The position numbers and the translations under genes were made by a program. From Telopea speciosissima (Eukaryota; Streptophyta; Magnoliopsida; Proteales; Proteaceae): DNA of 64,000 nucleotides. Positions 23,628 to 37,700 of the stretch are shown here, one piece after another. Positions within the stretch are counted from its first letter, which is position 1, and each line of letters opens with the position of its first letter. The notes below the pieces were generated by a model, which worked only from the letters and a program-made list of their open reading frames with translations, was not told where the DNA came from and made no database searches. Location of the stretch: contig NC_057924.1 in assembly GCF_018873765.1 (NCBI RefSeq), positions 8,246,001 to 8,310,000 on the forward strand, given 5' to 3'.

Positions 23628-23766
23628 GGCCATGGACATTCTCTTATGTGTTTTTAAATATACCTCCCCACTCTCGGGCAACCCTCCCTCTCCACTCACG
23701 GCTTCTCTCTTCCCATCCCCATTTTTGCTCTCTCACCACCGCCGTTCGTTGCATCTGTCCCCCCAT

Positions 23767-23987
23767 CATGGTTTGAGGTATTGGATCAGATCGGTATCGA
23801 CCGAGATCGATCTCTATACCAATCCAATCCAGCTGTACGGACAGGGTTAAAAATGTTAAAAAAAAAAAAAAGTTTTTCTTTTATAAGAAAACAGGGACAA
23901 ATGTGTCATATTTGCCTGAGTTTGGCGATCCCAATCCGTATCAGCTAATCCAATCCGATCCAGCCGATACCGATATCACGAACCATG
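23767..23987. repeat. MITE of the CATGGTT...GATAC family
   Basis: Starts CATGGTTTGAGGTATTGG and ends with the complement of CATGGTTCGTGATATCGG. The interior contains repeated GATCGGTATCG blocks and an A/T tract. A related copy lies at 40,379-40,573. Confidence 0.55.
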
Positions 23988-25278
23988 CTCCCCACTCCAC
24001 AACTCTACATCTCTCCCGTCTTCCCTACAATTCTATTTCATTATCCACTCTGATGCGTTAGGTGAAAATTTGAGTCCAAGAAAGGCATCTTTGTTTGCGG
24101 AAAACAAGTAACAAAGCTTAAATTAGGTTAAATTCAAAAGTAAATTAGCAAATACATAAGAACTGTTACGATCAACAAGGGCTGAAAATCAAGGATGTCA
24201 CGTTTTTTCCTCCATTTCAAATATTTTTCCTTCACTCAGGCTTGGTCAATTGATGATAAAACAATGAAGAATTTGGGCTACTCTTCTCACTTCATCATCT
24301 CATGTAGATCAACTAAGAATCCCTCTCCCTGCTCCTGTCCTCTTACATGGGAACGATGTCTTGCCCTGATTCTCATGTTCAGTCTCTCTAATAGGACATT
24401 TGTCTAGAAAGCAACCTAATTGCTAGTGGATTTGTCCTTCCAAAAAACTGTTGGGATTCCTTATGGTAAATGAAAAAAAATTATTCTACATCAGAGATGA
24501 TGGAGATGTGGATGGGTTAATAGGAATTTGATCACCATTTCCTTGACAGCTAGCTTTTGAGGATGAGTTCTACCCAAACCCCTAATAAAAACGATCTCAC
24601 AATAGAAAGAGAGAGAGCAACAATGATGGGGTTGTAGAGAATCTTTATCCCATCCGATTGCAGACAGATTGAATGTTTGGGATTCTTTTTCCCATCCGAT
24701 TTTAAAGTGTGCTTGTATATATGATTTCATTACATCCCACTAATGTACATCAATTTCCCTAAAAGTTTTAGGGCTAAACGAGTAAGGAACCTCCTCCATA
24801 AATGAATATAAATAGCATCTTTGTAATTTCTTACCACTTTAAAATTAATATAGATTCAATGTATCTTTTTGGGTCAAGGCCACAAACATTTTGAATAAAG
24901 CAAAAGAGCACTTTCTTTTTATTTATTTATTTGGAAGTATACCAATTCCCAACCCTTTTTGCACACGCCACCCATTTTACTATAGCCTCCCTTTTGAAAT
25001 TCCCAAAACACCATCACTATTTTAAGGGTTTTCCATTATTACCCCTTCTGCCCCTCCAATACCCAAAAATGCACATGGCACTGGAGGGAACTTTCTCCCT
25101 TTTTTTTATGCCTTTTGAGTTTTTTAATTCATTTTATGACCAAGTTTCCATTCACCCATAATGAAAAGAGAAAAAAAAAAATTTCCATCTATAAGTTTTG
25201 GTTCTTCAATGGGACTTTTGAAATAGTGTCAAGGGTATTTTAGACATTCAAAAAAAGGAGACTCGTTACAAGATCAGC
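23988..25278. other. Intergenic, no gene
   Basis: AT-rich DNA with only short chance frames; no exon, RNA gene or terminal repeats recognised. Confidence 0.45.
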
Positions 25279-25292
25279 AAAACAGTGGATAT

Positions 25293-28200
25293 ATCTTTTT
25301 GCCTCCCGTAGCTGGTTCGACTTATTCCCTTTACCTACCTGACAAAACTATCACCTATTGGATCAGACCATAACCCGATCCTCCTGTCCACGATTGGGGT
25401 ACGTCCATCCTATAAGAAACTATTCCACTTCCAACAAGCTTGGATACACCACCCAACTTTCTCAACCTTTTGTCTAGCCGCTTGGAAATCCTTACCACCA
25501 TCCAACATAGTTAGTAAACTTTCTTCCTTTTCTATTTCCTTGAAAAAGTGGAATAGGGATGTCTTCGGCCATGTTTCCCAACTGAAAGACCAGTTGTTTT
25601 CTGATTACCTAAACAATACTAACTCTTCTTCACCTAACCCTGAGCTGCTAAGGAATATTAACAAAAAGGTTGATTGGATTTTTTATACTGAAGAGACCTT
25701 TTGGTTGCAGAAATCTCGGCACATGTACATTCGAGATGGAGATCGAAATACCAAGTATTACCACTCTATCTCCAAGACTAATCTCCGAAAAAGAAGAATT
25801 GATTTCATTGTTGATGACTTTGGAAACAAGATTTTCGACCCGAAGGGTATTGCTAAATTTTTTTTGGGTTTTCTTAAAGATTTGTTCACTTCTTCCAACC
25901 CCCTAGACGCCAGTTTTATTGAATGCCTTTTCCCTTCTGCTTTCCCTGCGGGGCAGTTGGATTCTCTGATCTCGGTGCCTTTGCTAGAGGAAGTCAGAAG
26001 GGCGATTTTCTCTATTGGACCTCTCAAAGCACCTGGAGTTGATGGTTTCAATGCTGGTTTTTACCAAAAAATTTGGCCTATTGTTGGTGAGGACGTACGT
26101 CTTTTGGCTGTTGATTTCTTTAAATCTGGCAACCTTCCCCCGGGCCTTAATCACACCTTGATTTGTATGATCCCTAAATTGGATAATGCCTCTTCTGTCT
26201 CGGATTTTCGACCCATTAGCCTTTGTAATGTGTCTTATAAAGTTATCGCTAAAATCTTGGCTTTACGATTTCGGGGAACTCTTCAATCCTTTATCTCCTC
26301 CTTTCAAGCTGCCTTTGTCCCTGGGCGTCAAATTGGCGACAATGTTATTATTGCCCAAGAAATCTTCCACTTCTTGAATCATTGTAAGGGCAAATAGGGG
26401 TTTGTGGCCATCAAGATTGACATGTCTAAACCCTATGATAGGGTGGAATGGGGCTTCATTACTTCAATCCTTACGTTTTTGGGGTTCTGTGATGAATGGG
26501 TACAACTCATTTTTGCTCTCATCTCCACCACTTTTTTCTCGATCAAATTTGACGGCAGTCCCTTTGATTTATTCTCCGCTTCTAGGGGTATTCGACAAGG
26601 ATGCCCGCTTAGCCCCTACCTGTTTTTTGTCGCAATGGAGGCACTTTCTCGACTTCTATCCGCCTACCGAGACCTAAACATGTTCAAAGGGATCAAAATC
26701 TCCAGATCGGCACCCGAAATTTCTCATCTCCTATTTGCTGACGATATCTTATATTTTGCCGGGCTACCTCTGAGAACCTTTTGACTATCAAGGCAGTCTT
26801 GGACCTTTTTTCTGACTCGTTTGGAAAACAAATTAATTTTTCAAAAAGTTGCATCCATTTTAGTAAAAATGTTTCCTAGGAGACTAAAAGATCCCTGTGC
26901 TCTCTGATTGGAATCAAAAAAATGAAACAGGATTCCATCTATCTAGGTACTAATCTTTTTCATGGCAGATCCAAAGTGAAAGAGTTAAATGGTGTGATTG
27001 AACATATGCAGAAAAAACTGGCTTCTTGGAAAATTTCTCAATTATCTTTTGCAGGGCGTGGTGTTCTTATTAAATTTGTTCTGGCCTCAACTCCATCCTA
27101 CCTCATGAACTTTTTTGAATTCCCTAGGAGTATTTGCCTTAAGATTGATTCGATTTGTGCACATTTCTGGAGGGGTCACTCTGCCATCACGCAAAAGAGG
27201 AGATCTGCGCTTATCTCATGGGACAAGATGTGTATCCCTAAGTCTAAGGGAGGACTTGGGTTTCGTAAGGCGGAAGTCCATAATCATGCCTTATTGACCA
27301 AACTGAGTTGGCGCTTGATTACGGAACCTGAATCATTGTGGTGCCAGGTGCTTAAGGCAAAAAAATTTCCCAAGTTATCCTTCTTCGACCCATCTACGCG
27401 GAACCGGAGAGGATCCTGGACTTGGAACAGCATATCGAAGACCATCCCATACTTGGAACAAATGGTGATTAAGAAGATTGGGAATGGTAATTCTACCTTT
27501 TTCTGGTATGATAAATGGATTCCTTCCTTATTCGGTAATCTATCTTCTATGACTTCATCAACAATTACCCACTCTGATAGACTACTACGTGTCAACTCTA
27601 TCCTACAAGATCAGGATTGGAACATTAATCACCTCAACTTAAATATCCCTCCCTCCATTTTATCTCAAATGCAATCTGTGACTACTTCTAATTCGGAAGA
27701 TAGATGGTGGTGTTTATTAGCCAAAAAAGGCATTCTCACCACTAAAATTGCTGCCCAATTTCTTAGCTCTGTAAATTGTAGGTGTTCTTCTATTGAACTT
27801 AATTGGTGGAAATTCTTCTGGAAAATTTCAATTCATCCCAAATTTAAGATCTTCTTCTGGCGTTTGCTCAATGCAGGAATTCCTACCAAGGCAACTCTCT
27901 CGAAATGGATCCAGATCGACTCCTCATGTGCTCTTTGTGGAGTTGGTGTTGAGTCTCCATGGCATCTTTTCATTTCCTACGATTGGGTCAAACGCATCTG
28001 GGCAGCAGGACCTCTGGGATTAAGAACTGATTCGTTGAGGTTTCACTGTATTAAGAACTTCTCTCTGTTTTTTTATTCCCTATTACGATCAAACAAACAA
28101 TTGGCGTCATGGGTATTTGCTGTAATTTCAATAACTTGTTACTTTATTTGGATGGTAAGGAATCGACTAGTCTATAGAGCACAACCCCTCAACCCTACAT

Positions 28201-28758
28201 GGGTGATCCAATGCACGCAAAAATGGATCGGGGATCTCAAATTAAATCCCTCCCCTGGTTATGACCTGTCTGTAATAGATTATTCTAACTTGTTTGCGTT
28301 TACTTCTTTTGATTTGAAACTACCTGTGCTCAACCTTAATGTTCTGATATGTGCAAGATACCATCAACCGGGGTTAACCTTAGCTGGGTGGTCATATTTC
28401 TTTTTGATAGATGGCAAACTAAAGTTTTTTGATACAGGCTCTATGCAAGGTGGTGACAAACTAACAGTAGTTCTTTTTGCGATCCGAAGAGGCGTCGACC
28501 ATGCAGCCAGGGTCGGATTGAAGTTTAAAGCAATTTGGAGTAACGACAATTTTGTGGCCGACATGTTTCCATCTCCAACCAAATGCTCATGGCCTTGGAC
28601 TTTGTTTATAGACTGTTTATATATTTCTAATCGTACTCAGGATGTAACCTTTGTAAAGGAGGGGAACAGATTCTGTGTAACCCTAGCTACAAACCTGGCG
28701 AGGAACGCTATCTCTTTGTAGTCTTTTTTATTGTTTGTTTTTAATCATCAAAAAATAA
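25293..28758 (+). mobile_element. L1-type LINE, 5'-truncated, near-complete ORF2 with three lesions
   Basis: Bounded by a 14-bp duplication AAAACAGTGGATAT (25,279-25,292 and 28,759-28,772) with an A-rich 3' tail. Coding begins inside the end of the endonuclease (GSDHNPILL near 25,359-25,385). Reverse transcriptase follows (PLKAPGVDGFN, FRPISLCNVSYKVIAK, the catalytic KIDMSKPYDRVEW, RGIRQGCPLSPYLF, FADD). Then come a zf-RVT region (FKIFFWRLLNAGIPTKATL, CALCGVGVESPWHLF) and a degenerate RNase H-like tail ending NLARNAISL. The frame is broken by TAG at 26,395-26,397, a frameshift near 26,765 and TAG at 26,877-26,879. The last 600 codons are uninterrupted. It cannot make a working ORF2 protein. 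Confidence 0.93.
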
Positions 28759-28772
28759 AAAACAGTGGATAT

Positions 28773-30035
28773 TTCTTCATTCACCCTCAATGGAAAATAA
28801 TCTCCCCTTCAATTTACATAGAGATGGGTAAGATTTTGAAAAGAGCCACTTCAAGGAGTTGATACTTTGAAAAAAGTCAGATCTTGTCTATATATTCCAT
28901 GAATCCAAGGAACTCTTTGCGCTTGGGCCAATGCAGATTTTGATATGAATTGACTTGGAATTGGGAATGATTAGTCCCACATTGGTAAGGGATGGTGGGA
29001 TGGAAAGGTATTCAATATTATAAAAGGGTAAAGGGAAAAATTTCTAAAGGGTCCCTTAAGGGTAAGGTCCTACATTCCAATCCTATTAAGATTTGTTCTC
29101 TAGCAGTATATCTGAGGTTTAGTCCCCACTTCAGGTTAAAATTTTGGTCCAATTTGAAGTTAATTGGAGCAATCCTCTTGTAGGTTTAAGTGGATCTCAG
29201 ATTTCAGCCAGCCCCTTTGAGGAATTGAGAGGTTATTCAACATGATTGTAAAAATTATTTAAATTTTTATTATATTTAGTTATGATATTTTTTAGATGTA
29301 ATTTTTATTTTGCTTTTCAAATCCAAGGGGTTACTTAATAAAGTGAAATTTAATAACTAAATATGGAAAGATTTAGAATGGGTGACATAACCATGTGGAG
29401 TAATGGTTACAAAAGTTTCTTTATTAGGTTTGAAAATTTCAGTTCCCTTCTCTTCAATTTCCCTTTCAGCCAACAGTGTTTGATTGCTAAGTATATTTTA
29501 TAGGAAATACAAATATTTCTCTTTCCCAATTCCTTAAAACCAATTGGAGCTATAATAGAAAATTAGAGAAAAGTTCTCCATGAGAAATGTACCGGCTATC
29601 CCTAGGCACAAAGGTGACGAAATGATCGCCCCGCCCTCATGATGCCAACGTGTATGCTCTCATTGATTCCCACATGCATAGGAGACACGCTCCCCCACAA
29701 AGAACGCCAACCCTAGAATATTATTCAATATAGAGTGGGTCATATGCTAAGGGACTATTACCAAAAATATATATATATATATGGTAAGGGACTTAAAATT
29801 TAATTTGACATTTGATCAAGACATGGTGTCTTCCCTTTCCATGGTTTGGATTTGTCGACCAATAGAAAATTTTAAGATGCAAGAACTACACTCCCCCTCT
29901 TCAATTAAAAATAAAAAACGCACCCATACCACTAGACTCCATCCATCCTTTTCACTGTATTTTCTTTCAAATTTTGTAAGCATGTCAATTTATTTGTAGT
30001 TCAATGTACTTCATACGAGACCCTAGTTACAGGGC
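28773..30035. other. Intergenic, no gene
   Basis: No exon seen. A (TA) run lies near 29,768-29,783. The stretch 29,575-29,710 resembles the terminal sequence of the MITE family at 59,424 but is too eroded to delimit. Confidence 0.4.
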
Positions 30036-30510
30036 TTTTTTTTTTTAATTTTTGGTAGAAAGGAATCTATTCATTAAAACACAACCAATGCAAGGAGTCT
30101 TGATTACAAAGATCAGACTCCTGCATGCTAAGGACCCAATCTTCCTGGCAGAGAGTCAGCTATGCTGTTAATCTCTCTGGAAATGTGATGAAAAGAACAT
30201 GAGATAAAGAAAAATGTATTTGATATCTTGAATGACAGTAATACTTCCAGGTTGGGGGAGGAGCTGCTTGTGGTGAGGTAGTCACTCAAATCCTTGCAGT
30301 CTGACTCTACCAAAGGTTATCCAAGCTTTCAGAAATTCCTTGTAGCAGACCAGACCAGATGCAACACTCCCCCCTGGATCACCGATGAAAAGACTAATGG
30401 CTCTGAAACTACGGAGATGGAAGCCCCACTGCTGTCTCTAGTTATAAACCCAATTCCACCTCTGTTTTTTTTAAAGGGAAGCATCAGAATTAAGTATGAA
30501 ATAATGGGTT
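30036..30510 (-). pseudogene. L1 retroelement tail: RNase H-like (RVT_3) fragment
   Basis: Minus-strand remnants in broken frames: KKNRGGIGFITRDSSGASI, VESDCKDLSDYL, FHHISREINSIADSLPGR. These are followed by TTTCTACCAAAAATT and an A-run (30,036-30,053 on plus as T). Internal stops and frame changes near 30,310-30,340. It is the third separate copy of this L1 tail in the window. Confidence 0.72.
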
Positions 30511-31738
30511 ACCTCTATTTCTGAATAGGATGGCTGAGCATTAACCCAGATATGATGAAATCCACTTCAAGTACACACCTAATTCTACCACATGGAAATT
30601 TTCATATTCATTCAATCAAAGCATTTGATATACAGGGGAAGGTTTGGATTTACTAGTGTCAAATTTCAGACTAATTCAAACATACACCCCCCCACCCTTG
30701 CACCAACCGGCACCCCAGTAGAGTCCTGTTCGACTCTTACAATCCTAAGTTTCTAAATGGTTTGCTTTGCCATATGACAAATAAAATCAAACTGAAACTT
30801 GACATTTGATCAACTACATTCAAAAAAATTTACACCTAACTTAACTTTAGGACATATTTCACCATATGCACCATTGCACCACTTCTTGTATCCTGTTTCC
30901 TTACCCAACTGTAATAACTGTTGCATGAATAGAAAGCATAATAGGTTACACACTTGCTTAACTGTTGGATGTTCTACATTTTTTCCCTTATATTTATTTG
31001 CAAGGGACTAGAATTTGTAAATGGAACTCTTATTATTTTCAATTTCTATTGTGATGCATAAATAACTTACATATAGATTGAAACTTGACATCTGAATAAG
31101 CAAGGTGGGGCCTATATACCCTTGAAATTTGTACATGCTCAACCTGTTTAAGTGTCAATTATGGAATATTCTAGCCGATTTTTCCAGCACAGGATCCTAA
31201 TACAATGTTATAAATATAATTAAATGATTGCAACCAATTTGAAGAGAGCAAACAACAAATAATGTGCATTGCATCAAGGGACAGAATTCATTCATTGTAT
31301 GATAAGACCAAATATTTTTAAGATGAACACTTAAAAGGCACTCTATGAGCAATGGAATGCAAAGATTTCTCATACAATTTATCTCCAAATAGGATGAGCA
31401 TTTAATCAAATATGATGCAAATACAAAGCTGGAGTCCTGAAATCAACTCCAGGGATAACAGAGAGGCCCAAAGCTTCAAATATAGTTGCTGAATTACATT
31501 GAACCAATCACATATCTTTATAAGGTGAAAAAAAAAGGATATACCAAAGAGCAGATACTAAAAAAGAACTAAGAACTCTTAGAATACAGATATGATCACT
31601 CAACAAGACACCCTCATTTACTGATACAAACATAATGCTTCACTATACAGATTACAATCAGTTAGAAAGACCTACTGTTTCGCCTACAATAATTTATATT
31701 CACCCAACAAAGGATGGAAGAATGAACCAGTACCACCT
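30511..31738. other. 3' flank of the kinesin gene
   Basis: No coding exon. The part next to 31,738 would be the 3' UTR of the minus-strand kinesin gene; polyadenylation signals cannot be chosen with confidence in this A/T-rich DNA. Confidence 0.4.
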
Positions 31739-34700
31739 TCAACCATAACTCAAGCGAGAATCTAAAGGTCGCATATTAGTCTGACGCCGGGGAATCCCAA
31801 TCTCACAAGCATTAACTCTGGCAGCAAATCGAAGAGAACAAAGTGACTCTCCCACTGATGATGGACTGGGTGAGATGTTGACAAACATCAGAGTCTTGGA
31901 GTCCCCCCCTAAGCAAGGCTGTTTAACAATGAATGTAAAAAAAGATCAAGAATTGCCTAATGGTCCAGAAGTTAAAAAATGCAATACAATAGCATAGATT
32001 ATATTCCAAAGCAACATAATTTAGAGAGTGAAGATCAGGACCTTCAATTGCATGCATATCATTGTTTCACTGAGAAGGCAATGAAATATGCCAAATACTA
32101 GTATCAAGACATAGTGAAGCAATCATTTATTATTTTTCCATGCTTATGGTCAAACTTATTCATCAAACGGATCCCCCCCCCCCCACGCACACACACAAAG
32201 AAAGGATCAGTATGATCTAAAATTCACATGCTGAAAATACTTCTTTTTCCCTTACTCTTTTATAAAATAATACAGTAGATGACAGATCAGATATGATCAT
32301 TGAGGCCAGTTTAGCACATTAGAGCTACAAAGCAACCTACAAGTAAATAGGCTTCTCAGAACCACGGTGCCAGTATTCCTCTTCAAAATATCATAACAAG
32401 CCCATCACCTTAAAGTTTCAAGATAACAAGATTGAAGAGACAAAACAAAGTGTTGTTGCATTGTAATTCTCGATGCAAACACAAGTTCTCAATGAAATCT
32501 GAGCTGCATGACACTTTTTATAAAAACTTCTGGGTTTATTCTAGGATGAAAAGAGCTTCAATGTAATGTAAGGAAGAAAATACTACATTTTAACAAAAAT
32601 AAACAGAAAAATCAACTTAAAATGAAATATCAAAATCACACTTCATAAATCTAGGATCCCTAATTTGAGACAAATTTCATAATTACCTGAAGAAGATAAG
32701 TAAGCTTCGAATTTCTGAAAGGTATATGGTCCTCCTTCTTAGCAAGGGAAAATATGACATCACTTAAGCATTTTAAACTTAAGTTGATGGCCTGTTTATT
32801 GTTGTAATGGAATTAGAAATTCAACTTTGAGAAGAAAAACCCAAAAAAAGTACATTAGGAAAAGAAAATAAAGAAATGCAATAATCACCTGAGTTTCTTT
32901 GAGTCGGTCCCCCGTTGATCCACTCTTAGAAAGTCTTTCGCTTCCAGCAAGATCAATAAGGTTGAGTACACCTTGAACTTGTTGTTCCGTACTCTAGCAA
33001 ACCATGGAATACTGTTAGTTTATGGAAGTGCTTAACCTGTGGAGTTAATCAATGGATGGGTGTGTACCTCATTAACACCAGATATCCGTAAGGTGAATAC
33101 AAAATGACTTCTGGAAGATTGCTCATTCATTTGGGTCTTGCCCACAGACCTAAAATATTAAAAAACATCCACAACTTGTCACGTCAAACTTCTACTAATT
33201 TATACTCAAATTACATGGTCATTTTAATGAAAAAAAAAATTAGAGAGAAACATCATATATGGAACAAAGCATTCAAAAACCCATAAAGAGAAAATTATAC
33301 TAACAGAAAAAATACTTCTTAACTCATTTACCTGTTCTGTGCTGCCTGCCTTAGAAGAGAGGATATCTCGGTGATGCTACAGACATCAACAATTGTAAGA
33401 TCAGAGACATATGTGTTGCCATTTGCATCATGTTTAATTGCATACTGCTTTCCAGCTACACCATTGTCTGCCCGTGAAATGTCTGGACCATTGGATCGAT
33501 TAGTTGAAAGCAGATCACGGATTGTCTCATTGTATATCTCCAACATTGAGGCCTACAAAAAAGAAAAATAAAATAATTAACAACTTGCCATAGAGGCATA
33601 TAAACAAATCAAGAGTATGCATACTACCAGCAAGACTTTACAACTATTTAACTAACCTGCATTTTGTATCTCCATCCCTGGGATATGAGTGACTGGCTTA
33701 TTTGAAATATCTGTTCCAAAGATTGAGGTATTAGCCCTTTCTGCTCTGCAGCTTCTGGATTCCCCATCATGGTATAAGTCTTACCAGAACCAGTCTGACC
33801 ATAGGCAAAAATGCAAACCTGACAATGAACCAAAGCTATCACTCAATTGGGGTCTACAATAGCACCTCTTGGTGTTCCCTGATTTGGAGTTGCAAGAAGC
33901 AACTCAAAATAACATAAAATTAATTCCACCAATTAAATAAGAAATTTCCAAAACATATGCCATCACAAGCACAGGGCCATGACCATAGACCAAGTAGACA
34001 AATGATATCATAGTTCATAACTACAGTTATGAATTAACAAATTAGAGTATTATCGATGAAAAATGAAAGCCATAAATAAGCATGAGCAAATAGAAAAAAT
34101 AAAGAACAGTTAAGCAATGAGGGAAATGAAAAATCACAACGAATTACCTTATAGCCATCTAGGGCACTTTGCACTAGCTGTGAAATTTCCACAAAAACAT
34201 CCTGTTGCGATGCCTCATGAGTGAATACTTGATCAAATGTAAAAGGATGTTTTTGCCCTGCCGAGTATTTGAAATTCAATTTTGATTAGGCCTACATGAG
34301 GCACAGCCGAAGAATTAAACCTTCTACAGGGGGAGGGGGAAAACAATGAACCACTTCAATCTATAGGGTGTGAACTGGACATAATAGAATCTACCGTTTT
34401 GCACTACATCAATGCCCCTTCCAAGGGCTTCTGTTGAAGTAGGATAAGAAATAACAGCCATGTCTGATCTAGCACCATCTTCCGGCAAGAAGGGTCGCAC
34501 TCTGCAGAAGACCCTGATATTCCCTTTTAGTTCCTGCCCAGTTTACAAAGTTCAGTAAAAAGATGCAGAAGGGGTCCACGGGGAGGGGAGCCATTGTGAT
34601 TGCATTTACAAGAGTATTACCAGAATGGTGTTGTGCAATTTTTTGCGTAGCTTGTCTGCTTCAATAATTTGAAGCTCAGCATCTGCTAGACGATTGTTTA

Positions 34701-37700
34701 AATCTTCAACCATTTTCTTTTGCTCTTCAAATTCAGTCCTTGTCTGCAAGGCTGACATATCGACTCTCTAGGCACAGAAAATGTTGGTAAACAATCAGCA
34801 TTAACTCAACAAAAATTCGTCTCCAAGAGACGAACCACTTATATGCAAAATATCATTCAAAATGATATCACCTGCAGTTTCTCATTTGCAGCTGCTAACT
34901 GGTGCTGCAGTATCTGTATTTGATCTCTCTGTGAAGAGCATGTATCCTGTAAAAGAAACCAACATGCTTTGGTTTACCATTACAAGGATCTGATGTTGTG
35001 CCATGAAATAAAAAGGTACCAACAAACCTCCAAAGCACTAGATTTTATCATCATGTTATCCAACTCGGCAGATGATTTCCCTGTACTCTCTTGGTACTTT
35101 ACTACCTCAACTGATAGTGTCTGCACCTGCAATAGTTGACGATCACGATCATCCCTCACTTGTTGGAGCTCTCCTCTGAGGGAACCCACTTCATTCACCA
35201 ATGCTTCTTTTTGTTTGATAGCTTCTTCCTGTGAAGCCTGGAAAAAAAGTCACATGAGTCACCTATCAAATTTAGGCAAAAATATGTTCCTCTTATTATT
35301 TCCTCTAGTACATTTATTATCTAGAATATGCTGATTAACCCTTTATCCTATATGAGTTTACTTTTAACAGATCCATATTTCAGGTCCACGACCAAAGACT
35401 TAGAACTCAAGAGGGGTTTTTTGTGTGTGTGTGTGTTGGGGGGGGGGGGGGTGTGGAGGTTGCTACGATAGCTGTCTTCTACATTAAAGATATGTTCCTT
35501 CAATAAAATACTAACATCTCCAATCCATGCTAGTTATTGACTTAGTGAGACTCACCACGTATCAATCAAATGACAATTAACTACCGCACTATATCTATAT
35601 ATAAATAGGAAGCACATGTTGCAGACCCATTGATGTTTATGCAATCTATGTACGAAAGCCAATCAGCACCTCCCCCCTCTTGTTTTGTGTTGCACTTGCA
35701 CTTGCCCTCCCTCCCTTAAATACCCAACATTGTCACTTTCCAAGTAAAAATTGGAAATAGTTCTTTGCGTTGCACTGTTATCCGCTTGTTATAGATTTTT
35801 TTCTCATTTATAAAAAGGTCAAAATTATAAATAAAACTAAAGAAAATTTAAAACTTCCAAAGCTTCCCAAATGAAAACCCATCTAGATAACTTAAACCTT
35901 TGGACTGGAAGCCAAAAGTAAACACACTCGCAATGAAACCCATAATGTGAACAGAACAGTGGACACCAAGTAGTCATTTTTTGATTCCTTTGCCTCATTG
36001 AAGGCCTCACTATCAGAGACTCCTACTGCCCTTTAGCAGTCTCTATGATCTCATAACTGGGACAAAATTTTGTGACAGCAATTGTGGTGATGTGGTAAAC
36101 TCGGTACAGTTAGAGTCAGAAGCAGATGGCTATGAAGAGATACAGTTGCAAAAGTTTTAATCAAAGAATACAGTGTTGCAAAGGATTACTGTCATACATA
36201 CCAAACTTAGGCATTCCAACCTACCCAACACATTATCTTTCAACACAAAATTGTGCTATATTAGATATCCCGCTGCTCCCAAGAAGCTAGTAAGAGAACC
36301 TCATATGACCCCCATTTGAAAACTAGCGAAGATTCAAGATAAGTATAAAAAATACTTAATTGCTACTTATGTGTTAAGTAAACAAGGGGAAAGGAACATA
36401 TAAATGTGCAAAATAGATGTACATATGACAGTAAATGCACATTGAACCATACATAGGGACTTACTCTGGAATAAGTCAATTGATCCTGCAATGAATTATA
36501 GTGACCCCTTAAGGTGCTTAGATTCTCTACAATTGCAGACTTTTCCTTTTCGACACGCTTAAGGGTTTCATTGGCTGATGCGACCTCTGTCTGCAGTTTG
36601 CTGTTGTATTGTTGTAAGCTTGTGTTATATTCTTGCAATCGCTTGTACATTTCATTAACAGCTGATATCTGCCGAACCATCATTGTAATATCAGGGTATT
36701 TTTTGGTGAAAAATTAATCAATTGGAAATACAGCCTCTGCACTACCTTTTGATTAGCACTGGACAGCTCTTCACGAGTCTTTTTGAGCTCGTTTGACAGA
36801 GAAGCTTGTGCACTTTCAGCAGACACTCTAGCATCCTTTTCTCGTCTATGAGAATTAATTGCAGCCTACAGAAATATATTTAAAAAATCAAATATTGATC
36901 ACAGCAAGAACAAGCAAATGAAATTAACACAAAAAATAAGGCAATTCTTTTATAAGGATAACATAATAAATAGAACTAATCTTACCAACTTATCTGCTTC
37001 TTCCTTAGTACATTTGGCCTCTAAAGAAGCGTAATTTTTCCTAAGTTCTGCAATAATACTGTTGGATTCTTCTTCTTTGCTTTTCATTTGCATCTCTAAA
37101 AACAGGTTTGAGCAACATGAGTCCATATAAAATGAGAATTTTATCCAACACTAATAAAATGAAAGGCACCAAAATTACCAAGTTCAGTACGCTCTTTCTC
37201 AGTAGATTCTACCATATTCTTAAGCTTCTCATGCTCTAAGACATGGTTATCCTCACGTTCTAGGAACCATTTGAGACAAAGGCGCAGCTTTTTGACATAC
37301 TCAGTCATCTGTTCACATTTTCCCTGCAAAAACCAAAAAATGGTAAGGTAATTTGCAAATTCATTAAGAAGTAAAGCAAACAACTAAATGATTTAGATCT
37401 ACCTTGTAATCAAATTTTGTCTTCCCTTTCATCTTCTCATTGAGTATTGCTTCTACATCCTCTAATGTAAATTCAATGCCGCCACATTCAGAGCTAGCAG
37501 TACTAGCCGGATCACCGGCTGTAGCAAGATCTTGACCAGCATTCACTACAGAGAAAGCTTGACGAGTGCGACCACTATTCGCCGGTCCTACCATCTTTCC
37601 AGATCCAACCCTCCGACGTTTGTCTATTGGGATCTCATCAATGTTATCTTTCCTCTGTCAACAAACTAATTAGGTCAGGGAATGAATCAAAACCCCAGAC

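Noticed and set aside
35421-35452. GT repeat followed by a G-run in a kinesin intron as a G-quadruplex or regulatory element
   Set aside because: A simple microsatellite with a homopolymer; nothing links it to regulation.
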